Shown piece by piece: positions 43,354-52,760 of a DNA stretch of 64,000 nt. A model generated the notes under the pieces. That model saw only the letters and a list, made by a program, of their open reading frames with translations. It was not told the DNA's origin and searched no databases. Source of the DNA: Arthrobacter sp. Soil763 (lineage in GTDB: Bacteria; Actinomycetota; Actinomycetes; Actinomycetales; Micrococcaceae); the NCBI RefSeq assembly GCF_001428365.1, contig NZ_LMSH01000004.1:275270-339269 (forward strand), given 5' to 3'. Made by a program: the position numbers and the translations under genes. How positions within the stretch are numbered: the first letter of the stretch is position 1; the number at the start of each line of letters is the position of its first letter.

Positions 43354-44183
43354 GTTTCCTGATGGGTCCCGCCCTGCTGTTCTGCCCCGCCGACCGCCCC
43401 GAGCGCTATCAGAAGGCCGCCGAGCGCGCCGATGCGGTGATCCTGGACCTGGAGGACGCCGTCGCGCCCGCGGACAAGCAGCGCGCCCGAGGCGCCATCC
43501 TTGCCCAGCTCGGCTCCGCCGGGGACGTCCCGGAGCTTGACCCGAGCCGCACGATCATCCGCGTCAACCCGGCCGGCACGGAGGAGTTCGAAAAGGACCT
43601 GCACTGCCTCAAACACACCCCCTACCGCCACGTAATGCTCGCCAAGGCCGAGAGCGCCGCCCAGCTGAAGGAGCTTGAGGGCTACGGCGTGATTGCCCTG
43701 TGCGAGACGGCGGCCGGCATCGTCAACGCTGCTGCGATTGCCGCGGAGCCCAACGTGGTGGCCCTGATGTGGGGCGCTGAGGACCTGCTCGCCTCCCTCG
43801 GCGGAACCTCCAGCCGGGGCGATGACGGCGGCTATCGCGCGGTGGCACTGCACGCCAGGTCCACGGTCCTGCTCGCCGCGCGGGCCGCCGGCAAGGAAGC
43901 TGTCGATTCGGTCTATGTCAACATCCCCGACCTTGAGGGCCTCGCCGCTGAGTCCCGGGACGCCGTCGCCTCAGGCTTCGGCTCCAAGGCCTGCATCCAC
44001 CCGAACCAGGTGGCCGTGGTCCGGGAGGCCTACGCCCCGTCCGAGGCCGACGTCGCCGCGGCCACCGAACTGCTCGCCGCCGCCGCTGCGGCCGGCACGG
44101 GGGTCTTCCAGTACAAGGGAAAGATGATCGACGGGCCGATCCTCAAGCACGCCGAGGCCACGCTCCGCCGCGCCGCCCGCTAG
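43350..44183 (+). CDS. CitE-like CoA-ester lyase (HpcH/HpaI family), proposed HMG-CoA lyase
   Basis: A 277-residue TIM-barrel lyase: LLFCPADRPERYQKAAERAD, ILDLEDAVAPADKQRAR (metal Asp/Glu), IIRVNPAGTEEFEKDL, LMWGAEDLLASLGG and GFGSKACIHPNQVAVV. It is shorter than true citrate lyase CitE systems and no CitD/CitF is present. M. tuberculosis Rv2498c, in the same position, is reported as a beta-hydroxyacyl-CoA lyase acting in leucine and itaconate breakdown. This gene probably cleaves HMG-CoA to acetyl-CoA and acetoacetate. The ATG overlaps the maoC stop. Confidence 0.87.
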   Translation: MSFLMGPALLFCPADRPERYQKAAERADAVILDLEDAVAPADKQRARGAILAQLGSAGDVPELDPSRTIIRVNPAGTEEFEKDLHCLKHTPYRHVMLAKAESAAQLKELEGYGVIALCETAAGIVNAAAIAAEPNVVALMWGAEDLLASLGGTSSRGDDGGYRAVALHARSTVLLAARAAGKEAVDSVYVNIPDLEGLAAESRDAVASGFGSKACIHPNQVAVVREAYAPSEADVAAATELLAAAAAAGTGVFQYKGKMIDGPILKHAEATLRRAAR

Positions 44184-44208
44184 GGCTCCCCACCAGGGCG
44201 GGGCCTGC

Positions 44209-44937
44209 TCAGCGCTTCCACAGGTACCGGTTCTCCGGACGGCCCGCCGCACCGTAGCGCGGGGTGAGCCGGGCGAAGCCGTTGACCACGAGATACTCGA
44301 GGTAGCGGCGGGCGCTGACCCTGGACAGCCCCAGCTGCTGCGCCAGCCCGGCCGCGGAAACATCCTCCGGGCTGGCCTGCAGCGCGTCGATCACCGCGTC
44401 CAGGGTGGGCCGGGACAAACCCTTCGGCAGCCTCGCCGGCGGGCCGCCGGCAACCGCCGGGTCGGGGCTTTCCGGAGCGTCCGGAACCGCCCGCGGCGCC
44501 ACCAGCCGGTCGATCCGCTCCTGGTCCAGCGGGCCGCCCGTCGCGCCGGCGGCGAGCTCGTCCCGCAACGCCACGTACCCGTCCAGCCGCTCGTTCAGCG
44601 CCTTCGAGGTGAAGGGCTTGACCAGGTAGTGCAGCACGCCGCCGGCCATGGCCGAGCGGACAGTCTCCAGCTCGCGGGACGCCGTGATGACCAGGACGTC
44701 GACGGGCTGCCGGGGCCGGTTCCGGAGCGACTGCAGCACGTCCAGGCCGGACATGTCCGGCAGGTGGATGTCCAGCAGGACCAGTTCCGGCTGCAGCTCC
44801 GCCGCGAGGTTCAGGCCCTGCTGGCCGGTGTGGGCCATGCCCACCACGTCGAAACCGCCGCGGGCCAGCAGGAAACCATGATGGATCCCGGCCACTGCCA
44901 CGTCATCGTCGATGATGAGGGTGCGAATGCCGCTCAT
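44209..44937 (-). CDS. CitB/DcuR-type response regulator
   Basis: A 242-residue regulator. The receiver starts IRTLIIDDDVAVAGIHHGFL, with the phospho-Asp in LLDIHLPDMSGLDV and Lys in YLVKPFTSKAL. The C-terminal half has a winged HTH (LAQQLGLSRVSARRYLEYLVVNG), as in CitB/DctR/DpiA regulators. Such pairs respond to citrate and dicarboxylates. The stop of the regulator lies 25 bp from the CitE-like gene (convergent). Its start overlaps the kinase by ATGA. Confidence 0.9.
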   Translation of the reverse strand: MSGIRTLIIDDDVAVAGIHHGFLLARGGFDVVGMAHTGQQGLNLAAELQPELVLLDIHLPDMSGLDVLQSLRNRPRQPVDVLVITASRELETVRSAMAGGVLHYLVKPFTSKALNERLDGYVALRDELAAGATGGPLDQERIDRLVAPRAVPDAPESPDPAVAGGPPARLPKGLSRPTLDAVIDALQASPEDVSAAGLAQQLGLSRVSARRYLEYLVVNGFARLTPRYGAAGRPENRYLWKR

Positions 44938-46568
44938 AGCTGTTCCAGTACCGCCTCTTCGGTTGTGGGCCGGGCCGCCGCGGGTCCGGCCGACGCTTCC
45001 GCGGTCCCGGACCCCGTCGTCCTCAAAACAACGGTAAAGCAGGCGCCGCCCAGCTCCGAACGGGTGACCGTGGCCGAGCCTTCGCGGCGCTGCGCCACCC
45101 GCCGGACCAGGGCCAGGCCGAAGCCGCGCGTATTGATCCCGTCCGGTTCCTTACTCGTCACCCCGGCGTCGAACACCGCCTCCCGCTCCGATTCGGGGAC
45201 ACCGGGGCCGCCGTCATCCACCGTGAGGGTGCGGCCGGCAGGCCCCTCGGCGAGGGCGACGGCGATCGTGCTGTCGTAGCCGACGGCGTCCACGGCGTTG
45301 TCGATCAGGTTGCCGAGGACCGTGATCGCGTCGTCCGTGCCGTCCGGGGTGCACACCGACGCAGCATCCACGTCGATGTCGATGCCCCGCTCGGCGCACA
45401 CCGTGGACTTGGCGATCAGCAGCGCCCGCACGCCGTCGTCGGTGATCCCCGGCGCCAGCGGGCGGTCCACGAACGCGGCGTCGTTCTGGCTCCGGCCCAG
45501 GTAGTCGACGGCCTGGGCCTGCTCGCCGAGCTCGAGCAGCCCGGAGATCACGTGCAGCTTGTTAGCGAACTCGTGCGCCTGGGCCCGAAGCGCCTGGGTG
45601 ACGTCCAGGGCGCCGTCGCGGTCCCGCAGCATGGTGTGCAGCTCGGTCCGGTCCCGCAGGATCAGCACCTTGCCCACCTCCCGGCCGTCCACGGTGGCCG
45701 CGTTGACCTTGCCCAGCAGGATCCGTTCCCCGGACAGCACCAGTTCCTCGGTCGCGGACCCGGAGGCCAGCAGCCGGTGGATGCCGGGCTCCAGCGAGTC
45801 CGTGGCGGCGGTGCCGAGGATCTCCTCGCCCACGCCCAGCAGCCGGCGGGCCTCGTCGTTCACCAGCGCCACCCGGCCCTCGGCGTCGACGGCCACCAGG
45901 CCCTCGCCCAGGCCGTGCAGCATGGCGTCGCGGGTCTCCAGCAGCGCGGCGATGTCCTCCGGTTCCAGCTTGTAGATCCGCCGCCAGACCAGCTTCGAGA
46001 CGTACATGGCGCCGAGCGAGCTCAGCAGCGCCGCGCCCAGGAGCCAGCCGAAGAGCAGCGGCAGGTCCTCATTCAGGTCCGCGGCCAGGGTGCTTTCCAG
46101 CACCCCCACCGACGCCGATCCGATCACCGTGCCGGAGCGGTCGAAGATCGGCACCTTGACCCGCCAGGACTCACCGAGCGTGCCTGTCTGCGTGCCGACG
46201 TATATATCCCCGGAGAGCGGCACGGAGGGATCGGTGGAAACGTGCCGGCCGATCTCCGCGGGATTCGGGTGGGACTGCCGGACGCCGTTGCGGTCCGTCA
46301 CCACCACATAGGTGACGTTGGAGGCCTGGCGGATCACCTCGGCGATGGGCTGGATGGTCTGTTCGGGGGCGCTGGTGCTGAACGCCTGGACCACGGAGGG
46401 CAGCCGGGCGACGCTTTCGGCCACGCCGATCATGCGGCCCTTGTACGCGTCCCGCAGCTGCTGCTCCTGCATCCGGATCGTCACGGCCCCGACGACGGTG
46501 AGCACGGCCAGGACGATGCCGAGCTGGAGCGCGACCAGCTGGAAGCGCAGCGGAATCCTGTGAACCAT
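44934..46568 (-). CDS. CitA/DcuS-type sensor histidine kinase
   Basis: A 544-residue kinase. Two helices (about 10-30 and 175-200) bracket a periplasmic PAS/CitA-like sensor (NVTYVVVTDRNGVRQSHPNP, DIYVGTQTGTLGESWRVKVPIFD). A cytoplasmic PAS follows (DAMLHGLGEGLVAVDAEGRV). The H-box is AQAHEFANKLHVISGLLELG, and the ATPase blocks are LGNLIDNAVDA, DDGGPGVPE and GFGLALVRR. It probably senses tricarboxylates outside the cell and controls the divergent tctCBA operon. Confidence 0.9.
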   Translation of the reverse strand: MVHRIPLRFQLVALQLGIVLAVLTVVGAVTIRMQEQQLRDAYKGRMIGVAESVARLPSVVQAFSTSAPEQTIQPIAEVIRQASNVTYVVVTDRNGVRQSHPNPAEIGRHVSTDPSVPLSGDIYVGTQTGTLGESWRVKVPIFDRSGTVIGSASVGVLESTLAADLNEDLPLLFGWLLGAALLSSLGAMYVSKLVWRRIYKLEPEDIAALLETRDAMLHGLGEGLVAVDAEGRVALVNDEARRLLGVGEEILGTAATDSLEPGIHRLLASGSATEELVLSGERILLGKVNAATVDGREVGKVLILRDRTELHTMLRDRDGALDVTQALRAQAHEFANKLHVISGLLELGEQAQAVDYLGRSQNDAAFVDRPLAPGITDDGVRALLIAKSTVCAERGIDIDVDAASVCTPDGTDDAITVLGNLIDNAVDAVGYDSTIAVALAEGPAGRTLTVDDGGPGVPESEREAVFDAGVTSKEPDGINTRGFGLALVRRVAQRREGSATVTRSELGGACFTVVLRTTGSGTAEASAGPAAARPTTEEAVLEQL

Positions 46569-46741
46569 GTCACAAGTGTCCCATCCGGTCCCGGCAAGGA
46601 CGGCCCGAACAGGGGCCTGCGGCCGTGACCAATATGACCACTACTACCTCTACGTCCTAATGCTGTGCCGGCCGGAAGCCCGCCCCTAGGGTCGGGGAAG
46701 TGATTCCAATGATGTGCATCACATTCTTCCAAGGAGAGATC
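46569..46741 (+). promoter_or_regulatory. Divergent regulatory region of citA-like kinase and tctCBA
   Basis: TGACCA occurs at 46626-46631 and 46635-46640 (nine-base spacing). TAGGGT at 46686-46691 is a possible -10. GTGAT (46700-46704) and ATCAC (46718-46722) form an inverted pair. These are likely CitB-type sites. AAGGAG precedes tctC. Confidence 0.35.
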
Positions 46742-47746
46742 ATGACGTCCCACCTCAACTTCAGCCGCCGCGCAGCCCTCGTCGCCGGCGCCGCCGGCCT
46801 CGTACTCGCCGCCTCGGCCTGCGGCGGCGGCGCTTCCGCCGGGTCCAGCAGCAGCGACTCGCTCAAGAAGCTCAGCATCATCGTCCCCGCCAACCCCGGC
46901 GGCGGCTGGGACCAGACCGGCCGCGCCCTGCAGGCCGACCTGCAGTCCAACAAGCTCGTCACCTCGGCCCAGGTGACCAATATCGGCGGCGGCGGCGGAA
47001 CCAACGGCCTGGCCAAGCTCGCCACCGAAAAGGACGCCAACACCCTGATGGTGATGGGCTACGTTATGGTCGGCGCCGTCGAGACCAACGGGGCCAAGAC
47101 CCGGCTCGAGGACACCACCCCGATCGCCCGGCTGACCGAGGAGCCGCTGGTGCTGGTGGTCCCGGCGTCGTCGAAGTACCAGACGGTGCAGGACCTCGTG
47201 GCCGACATCAAGGCCAACGGCAAGGGCGTCGCCATCACCGGCGGATCCGCGGGCGGCGCGGACCACATCCTGGCCGGGCAGATCCTGAAGTCCCAGGGTG
47301 TCGAGGCGGACAAGCTGAACTACATCGGCTACTCCGGCGGCGGGGAATCCATCGCGGCACTGCTGGGCAACAAGGTCCAGGCCGGCATCTCCGGCGTCGG
47401 CGAATACGCCGAACAGGTCAAGGCCGGCAAGGTCCGCGCGCTCGCCGTCTCCGGCAAGGCCGAGGCCCCGGCGCTGCCGGGCGTCAAGCCGCTCAAGGAT
47501 CAGGGGATCGACGTCGTGCTGACCAACTGGCGCGGCGTGGTCGCGCCCGGCTCGATCGACGACGCCCAGAAGGCCAAGCTCACCGACGTCGTGACCAAGC
47601 TGCACGACACGGAGGCCTGGAAGTCCACCCTGAAGAAGAACAACTGGGACGACGCCTTCCTCGCCGGCGACGGCTTCAAGACCTTCCTCACCGAGGACAT
47701 CACCAAGGTCAAGACCACCCTGTCGGAGATCGGCCTGGTCAAGTAG
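46742..47746 (+). CDS. tctC: Tripartite tricarboxylate transporter, substrate-binding lipoprotein
   Basis: A 334-residue solute receptor. The lipoprotein signal has a twin-arginine-like start (FSRRAALVAGAAGL) and lipobox LAASAC (Cys27). The mature part has IVPANPGGGWDQTGRALQ (carboxylate loop), SKYQTVQDLVADIKANGKG, GGSAGGADHILAGQI and GVVAPGSIDD, all typical of TctC/Bug receptors. It is expected to bind citrate or another carboxylate and deliver it to TctAB. The longer frame upstream is not used: AAGGAGAG lies before this ATG. Confidence 0.92.
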   Translation: MTSHLNFSRRAALVAGAAGLVLAASACGGGASAGSSSSDSLKKLSIIVPANPGGGWDQTGRALQADLQSNKLVTSAQVTNIGGGGGTNGLAKLATEKDANTLMVMGYVMVGAVETNGAKTRLEDTTPIARLTEEPLVLVVPASSKYQTVQDLVADIKANGKGVAITGGSAGGADHILAGQILKSQGVEADKLNYIGYSGGGESIAALLGNKVQAGISGVGEYAEQVKAGKVRALAVSGKAEAPALPGVKPLKDQGIDVVLTNWRGVVAPGSIDDAQKAKLTDVVTKLHDTEAWKSTLKKNNWDDAFLAGDGFKTFLTEDITKVKTTLSEIGLVK

Positions 47747-47748
47747 AA

Positions 47749-48270
47749 ATGTCTTCGCACGCTCTTACGCCCGCCAGACGCCCAACGGGGGAGATCCTCT
47801 TCGCCCTGTTGTTCGTCAGCGTGGGCGCGGCTGGCCTCCTGACGGCGGGGTCGATCCCGATCCCGCCGTCGGAGACCGGCATCGGCCCCCGGGCCTTCCC
47901 GTACATCGTCTGCATCATGCTGGTCCTCGTCGGCACCGGGATCGTGGTCCAGGTCCTGCGCGGCAAGGTCGGGCAGGCCGAGGAGGGGGAGGACCTGGAC
48001 GTCACCGCCAAGACCGACTGGGCGGCGCTGGCCAAACTCGTCGGCTTCGTGGTGCTGCACATCTTCCTGATCGAACCCGCCGGCTGGCCGGTCGCGGCCG
48101 CCGTGCTGTTCACCGGGTCCGCCTGGACCCTGGAGGCCAAGCCGCTGTGGAAAGCCGCGCTGGTCTCGGTGATCATGGCGCTGGTGCTGCAGTACGTCTT
48201 CGGCGGCCTGCTGGGCGTCTCGCTCCCGCCGGGCCCGCTGCTTGAGGGGGTGCCGTTCTTCCATGGATAG
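47749..48270 (+). CDS. tctB: Tripartite tricarboxylate transporter, small membrane subunit
   Basis: A 173-residue protein with four helices ([76 protein letters not shown]). The Pro-Ser/Glu-Thr-Gly-Ile-Gly-Pro block is a TctB mark. The start is two bases after the tctC stop with no obvious ribosome site, so it relies on coupling. The end overlaps tctA by eight bases. Confidence 0.9.
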   Translation: MSSHALTPARRPTGEILFALLFVSVGAAGLLTAGSIPIPPSETGIGPRAFPYIVCIMLVLVGTGIVVQVLRGKVGQAEEGEDLDVTAKTDWAALAKLVGFVVLHIFLIEPAGWPVAAAVLFTGSAWTLEAKPLWKAALVSVIMALVLQYVFGGLLGVSLPPGPLLEGVPFFHG

Positions 48271-49795
48271 CTTCATGCTCCTGCTCGAAGGCTTCACAAC
48301 GGCCCTCCAGCCGGTGTACCTGCTGTACGCACTTGGCGGCGTCTTTGTCGGCACCGCCGTCGGGGTGCTCCCGGGCATCGGGCCGGCCATGACAGTGGCG
48401 CTGCTGATGCCGATCACCTACGCCCTGGACCCGGCGGCGGCCCTGATCGTCTTCGCCGGCATCTACTACGGCGGCATGTACGGCGGTTCCACCACCTCCA
48501 TCCTGCTCAACACCCCCGGTGAGTCCTCCTCGATCGTCACCGCGCTCGAGGGCAACAAAATGGCGAAGGCCGGCAGGGGAGCCGCGGCGCTGGCGACGGC
48601 GGCGATCGGTTCGTTCATCGCCGGCACCATCGCCACCGTGCTGCTGTCCTTCCTCGCCCCGGTGGTGGCCGAGCTCGCCGTCGGCCTCGGCCCGGTGGAC
48701 TACGTCGCCCTGATGGTGGTGGCCTTCCTGACGGTCGGCGCACTGCTGGGCGCCTCGGTGCTCCGCGGCCTGGCGTCCCTGGCCCTAGGCCTGTTCATCG
48801 GCCTGATCGGCATCGACGACAGCACCGCGCAGCAGCGCTTCACCTTCGACAACCCCAACCTGGTGGACGGCATCGACATGGTGCTGGTCGCGGTGGGGCT
48901 CTTCGCCCTCGGCGAGGCCCTGTACGTCGCGTCCAAGCTGCGGCACGGCCCGGTGGAGGTCATCCCGGTCAGCAAGGGCAAGAACGCCTGGCTGTCCAAG
49001 GAGGACTGGCAGCGGTCCTGGAAACCGTGGCTGCGCGGGACGTTCATCGGCTTCCCGATCGGCACCGTGCCGGCCGGCGGCGCGGACGTGTCCACCTTCC
49101 TGTCCTACGCGGCCGAGCGGAGGCTCGCCAAGGGTCCCCGCAAGGCGCAGTTCGGCAGGGGCGCGATCGAGGGTGTCGCCGGACCGGAAGCGGCCAACAA
49201 TGCCGCCGCCGCCGGTGTCCTGGTGCCGCTGCTGACCCTCGGCATCCCGACGACGGCGACCGCCGCCATGATGCTGACGGCCTTCCAGCGTTACCAGATC
49301 CAGCCCGGACCGCTCCTGTTCGAAAACCAAGGTGCGCTGGTCTGGACCCTAATCGCCTCGCTGTACGTGGGCAACCTGATGCTGCTGGTGTTGAACCTGC
49401 CGCTCGTGGGGCTCTGGGTGAAAATCCTGCAGATCCCGCGGCCCTACCTGTACGCCGGCATCCTGGTCTTCGCAGCGCTCGGCGCCTTCTCGGTGAACTT
49501 CTCGCCGAGCGACGTCGGCGTCCTGCTGGTCGTCGGCGTGCTGGGGTACTTCATGCGCCGCTACGGCTACCCCGTGGCGCCCATGGTGGTGGCGATGATC
49601 CTCGGCCCGATGTTCGAAGTGCAGTTGCGGCGCTCGCTGCAGCTCTCCCAGAACGACCCCACGGCCCTGCTCTCGACGCCGTTCGCCGTCGTGGTCTACG
49701 CGACCATGGCGCTGATCTTCCTGGGTTCCTGGTGGCTGCGCCGCCGGCAGGCCGCCCTGGAAGCGACGACCGAGAAGGAATCGGTGTCCGTCTAG
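48263..49795 (+). CDS. tctA: Tripartite tricarboxylate transporter, large membrane subunit
   Basis: A 510-residue transport subunit with about 12 helices. Conserved blocks: [88 protein letters not shown] (split in description). It uses an ion gradient. The ATG at 48263, within tctB, is preferred over an upstream frame opening. A terminator follows. Confidence 0.93.
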   Translation: MDSFMLLLEGFTTALQPVYLLYALGGVFVGTAVGVLPGIGPAMTVALLMPITYALDPAAALIVFAGIYYGGMYGGSTTSILLNTPGESSSIVTALEGNKMAKAGRGAAALATAAIGSFIAGTIATVLLSFLAPVVAELAVGLGPVDYVALMVVAFLTVGALLGASVLRGLASLALGLFIGLIGIDDSTAQQRFTFDNPNLVDGIDMVLVAVGLFALGEALYVASKLRHGPVEVIPVSKGKNAWLSKEDWQRSWKPWLRGTFIGFPIGTVPAGGADVSTFLSYAAERRLAKGPRKAQFGRGAIEGVAGPEAANNAAAAGVLVPLLTLGIPTTATAAMMLTAFQRYQIQPGPLLFENQGALVWTLIASLYVGNLMLLVLNLPLVGLWVKILQIPRPYLYAGILVFAALGAFSVNFSPSDVGVLLVVGVLGYFMRRYGYPVAPMVVAMILGPMFEVQLRRSLQLSQNDPTALLSTPFAVVVYATMALIFLGSWWLRRRQAALEATTEKESVSV

Positions 49796-49822
49796 GGTCC
49801 AAGGGGCGCTGATTTGCCGCAG

Positions 49823-49857
49823 ATGGCCGGAATGGTACCCACCATTCCGGCCATTTG
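49823..49857. terminator. Bidirectional hairpin after tctA
   Basis: A 14-bp perfect stem ATGGCCGGAATGGT (49823-49836) with ACCATTCCGGCCAT (49841-49854), loop ACCC. TTGTGT follows on the plus strand. It serves convergent genes. Confidence 0.8.
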
Positions 49858-49870
49858 TGTCAGATGGCGC

Positions 49871-51379
49871 TCAGTTCTCCGGCCAGTCCTCCGGCGGCAG
49901 GGAGAGCGGCGGAATCGACTCGTGCAGCGGAATCCGGATCCAGCGCTGGCCGGTGGCGCGGAACTCCGCCCGGGTGGCGAAGCGGTAGAGGAAGCTGCGG
50001 GCCCGCACCCAGCGGGGGCGGGCGCCGCCGAACGGATCCTGCCGCAGCAGGCGCAGGGTCGGGCGGTCGGCCTCCAGCAGTTTGCCCAGGAACGCATAGA
50101 ACCATTGTTCGTGCACGCTGCGCAGCGGCAGGAACCACATCAGCCAGTCCAGACGCAGGTGGTACGGCGCCCACTGGCGGGGCACGCGCCGGACATCCCC
50201 GGGCTTGCCGCGGAAACCGTACTCGCGCCAGTCCGCCGCCTCGTCCGGCTCCGCGGAGAGCGTTCCCTCCACCACGATCTCGATCCGCTGCTTCGTGACG
50301 GAGCCGAATGCCCCGTAGGCGTTGACCAGCTGCCAGCGGTTGAAGGCGGCATTCATCAGCTGGTAGTGCGAGAAGAGGTTCTCGGCCGGGCGGTAGCTGA
50401 GCACCAGCAACAGCACCGTGGCCAGCCCCACCACGACCAGCCACGCCACCGGTGCCTGGCTGCCGGCGGCCTGGCTGCCCGCACCGGTGGCCGCACCGGC
50501 GGCCGCGGCGTGCCAGTCCAGCGGGATGGCGGGCACCAGGGCGTGTGCCACCGGGTCGCTGACCGCGGCGAAGGCCAACAGGATCGCCATCCAGTTCAGC
50601 CACGCGAAGTTGCCGCTGGCGACCAGCCAGAGCTGGGTCACGATGATGACCGCCGCGGCCGCACCGGCCAGCGGCTGCGGGGCAAAGAGGAAGAACGGCA
50701 CCACCAGCTGGGCGGCGTGGTTGCCCAGCACCTCCAGCCGGTGCCAGGCCTTGGGTAACAGGTGGGCCTGCCGGCTCAAGGGCCCCGGCATGGGCTGGGT
50801 CTCGTGGTGGTAGTACAGCGCGGTCAGGTCGCGCCATTCCCGGCCGCCGCGGATCTTGATCATGCCCGCACCGAACTCCAGCCGGAACACCAGCCACGCC
50901 AGCAGGATCAGGATGGTCCACGGCGGGGGAGTCTGGTCGGAGCCGAGGAACGCCACGGTGAAACCGGCCTCGAGCAGGAGCATCTCCCAGCCGAACCCGT
51001 AGAACGTCTGGCCCACATTGACCACCGACATGTACAACAGCCACAACGCCAGGAAGGCCAGCAGCGGCACCCACGGCGGCCCCTGCTGCGGCAGTCCCAG
51101 CACGAGGAGGCCGGCAATCACCAGGCCGGTGACGCAGACTGCCCGCAGCAGCCCGTCCGAGTAGCGCCAGCTGAACAGGGTCGGCCGGACCCTGCGGCCC
51201 GCGCGGGCCAGGAACTCCGGTACCGGCAACAGCCCGCGCTCGCCGAGGAGCGCCGGAAACTGGTTCAGGGACGACAGGAAGGCCACGAAGTAGACGGCGG
51301 CGATGCCGCGCTGCAGCACCTGCCGGGCGAACTCGTACTCCGGCGCGTCAAACCAGGCCGTCCACTCCACGAACCCCAC
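49871..51379 (-). CDS. Lipase maturation factor (LMF)-family membrane protein
   Basis: A 502-residue protein with about eight helices, then a soluble C-terminal domain. Recognisable LMF blocks: YFVAFLSSLNQFPALLGERGLLPV, FGWEMLLLEAGF, LVFRLEFGAGMIKIRGGREWRDLTALYYHHETQPMPGPLS and the C-terminal WREYGFRGKPGDVRR.PRQWAPYHLRLDWLMWFLPL. In vertebrates LMF1 helps lipases fold in the ER; the bacterial role is unknown. The GTG at 51379 is the most likely start. No ribosome site is strong. Its first residues overlap no other gene. Confidence 0.82.
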   Translation of the reverse strand: MGFVEWTAWFDAPEYEFARQVLQRGIAAVYFVAFLSSLNQFPALLGERGLLPVPEFLARAGRRVRPTLFSWRYSDGLLRAVCVTGLVIAGLLVLGLPQQGPPWVPLLAFLALWLLYMSVVNVGQTFYGFGWEMLLLEAGFTVAFLGSDQTPPPWTILILLAWLVFRLEFGAGMIKIRGGREWRDLTALYYHHETQPMPGPLSRQAHLLPKAWHRLEVLGNHAAQLVVPFFLFAPQPLAGAAAAVIIVTQLWLVASGNFAWLNWMAILLAFAAVSDPVAHALVPAIPLDWHAAAAGAATGAGSQAAGSQAPVAWLVVVGLATVLLLVLSYRPAENLFSHYQLMNAAFNRWQLVNAYGAFGSVTKQRIEIVVEGTLSAEPDEAADWREYGFRGKPGDVRRVPRQWAPYHLRLDWLMWFLPLRSVHEQWFYAFLGKLLEADRPTLRLLRQDPFGGARPRWVRARSFLYRFATRAEFRATGQRWIRIPLHESIPPLSLPPEDWPEN

Positions 51380-51436
51380 GTTACGCCTGCGGCCCGCGGC
51401 GTCAATGAGCGGCGTCGTGCGGCCCCGGGACTGCCC

Positions 51437-51493
51437 CGAGATGACAGTTCGCGGCAGTATTCCGCCCGGACACTGCCGCGACCTGTCATCTCG
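51437..51493. repeat. Near-perfect 22-bp inverted repeat upstream of dxr
   Basis: Arms CGAGATGACAGTTCGCGGCAGT (51437-51458, given as its 5' and 3' parts CGAGATGACAG and TTCGCGGCAGT) and the complement at 51472-51493 differ at one position, with a 13-bp loop TCCGCCC-type. It lies between divergent LMF and dxr genes and is a REP-like hairpin. Confidence 0.7.
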
Positions 51494-51522
51494 CGCCGGA
51501 AGCAACGACCCGGCCGGTGCGG

Positions 51523-51528
51523 GATACT
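51523..51528 (+). promoter_or_regulatory. Candidate -10 of dxr (leaderless)
   Basis: GATACT, six bases, then the ATG at 51535. It does not meet TANNNT. Low confidence. Confidence 0.3.
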
Positions 51529-51534
51529 GGATGC

Positions 51535-52719
51535 ATGCAGCCGCGCACAATCGTCCTCCTCGGGTCCACCGGGTCCATCGGCACCCAGGCCATCGACGTC
51601 GTCGACGGCGCCCCGGACCGCTTCGAGATCGTGGCCCTTAGCGCCGGCGGCGGCAACCCCGAACTCCTCGCCCGCCAGGCCGTGCACACCCGCGCCCGGG
51701 CCGTCGGAGCCGCCAGCGGCGACGCCGCGGCGCTGCGGCAACTGATCGGCGACGCCGCCCGCGCGGCCGGCGTCGCCGGGTACCGTCCGGAGATCTTCAC
51801 CGGCCCGGAGGCGTCCACCAGAATCGCGGAGATCCCGGCGGACGTTGTCCTCAACGGCATCACCGGCTCGATCGGCCTCGCGCCCACCCTGGCCGCGCTG
51901 AAATCCGGCGCCACCCTGGCCCTTGCCAACAAGGAATCCCTGATCGTCGGCGGCGCCCTGGTCAGGGCGGCGGCGCGCGAAGGCCAGATCGTCCCGGTCG
52001 ACTCCGAACACTCAGCCATTGCCCAGTGCCTGCGCTCCGGGACCGCCGCCGAGGTTGACCGGCTGGTCCTCACCGCCTCCGGCGGACCGTTCCGCGGCAT
52101 GTCACGGGACCAGCTGCACGGCGTCAGCCCGCAGGACGCCCTGGCACACCCCACCTGGGACATGGGCCTGATGGTCACCACCAACTCCGCCACCCTGGTC
52201 AATAAGGGTTTGGAAGTCATCGAGGCCCACCTGCTCTTCGACATTCCGCTCGAGCGGATCGACGTCGTCGTGCACCCGCAGTCCGTTGTGCACTCAATGG
52301 TGCAGTTCGTCGACGGGTCCACCATTGCCCAGGCGTCCCCGCCGGACATGCGCCTGCCCATCGCGCTCGGGCTCGGCTGGCCGGACCGCGTACCCGGCGC
52401 CGCACTGCCCTGCGATTGGAGCGCGGCCACCAGCTGGACGTTCGAACCGCTGGACACCGAAGCGTTCCCCGCCGTCGGCCTGGCCAAGGAGGCCGCCCGG
52501 CGCGGCAGCACCTTCCCGGCGGTCTTCAACGCCGCGAACGAGGAGGCCGTGACCGCCTTCCACGCCGGCCGGATCCGCTTCACCGACATCGTCGACACCG
52601 TCGAGGCCGTCCTCAGCGGACACTCAGGGTCCTCCGGGCTGACGGTCGAATCCGTGCTGGATGCTGAACGATGGGCACGCGCGCGGACCCTCGAGCGTTT
52701 GGCCGTGGGAAGTGCCTAG
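51535..52719 (+). CDS. dxr: 1-deoxy-D-xylulose-5-phosphate reductoisomerase
   Basis: A 394-residue NADPH enzyme making MEP, the committed step of the non-mevalonate isoprenoid pathway (ispG lies nearby). NADPH loop [20 protein letters not shown], metal/substrate residues [11 protein letters not shown] and ASGGPFRGM, flexible loop [14 protein letters not shown] and C-terminal [10 protein letters not shown]. The ATG at 51535 is preferred over a GTG six codons earlier. Confidence 0.96.
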   Translation: MQPRTIVLLGSTGSIGTQAIDVVDGAPDRFEIVALSAGGGNPELLARQAVHTRARAVGAASGDAAALRQLIGDAARAAGVAGYRPEIFTGPEASTRIAEIPADVVLNGITGSIGLAPTLAALKSGATLALANKESLIVGGALVRAAAREGQIVPVDSEHSAIAQCLRSGTAAEVDRLVLTASGGPFRGMSRDQLHGVSPQDALAHPTWDMGLMVTTNSATLVNKGLEVIEAHLLFDIPLERIDVVVHPQSVVHSMVQFVDGSTIAQASPPDMRLPIALGLGWPDRVPGAALPCDWSAATSWTFEPLDTEAFPAVGLAKEAARRGSTFPAVFNAANEEAVTAFHAGRIRFTDIVDTVEAVLSGHSGSSGLTVESVLDAERWARARTLERLAVGSA

Positions 52720-52760
52720 CAAGTAGCCGACCGAATGCCCAGGAAGTAGCAAAGCCCAGC

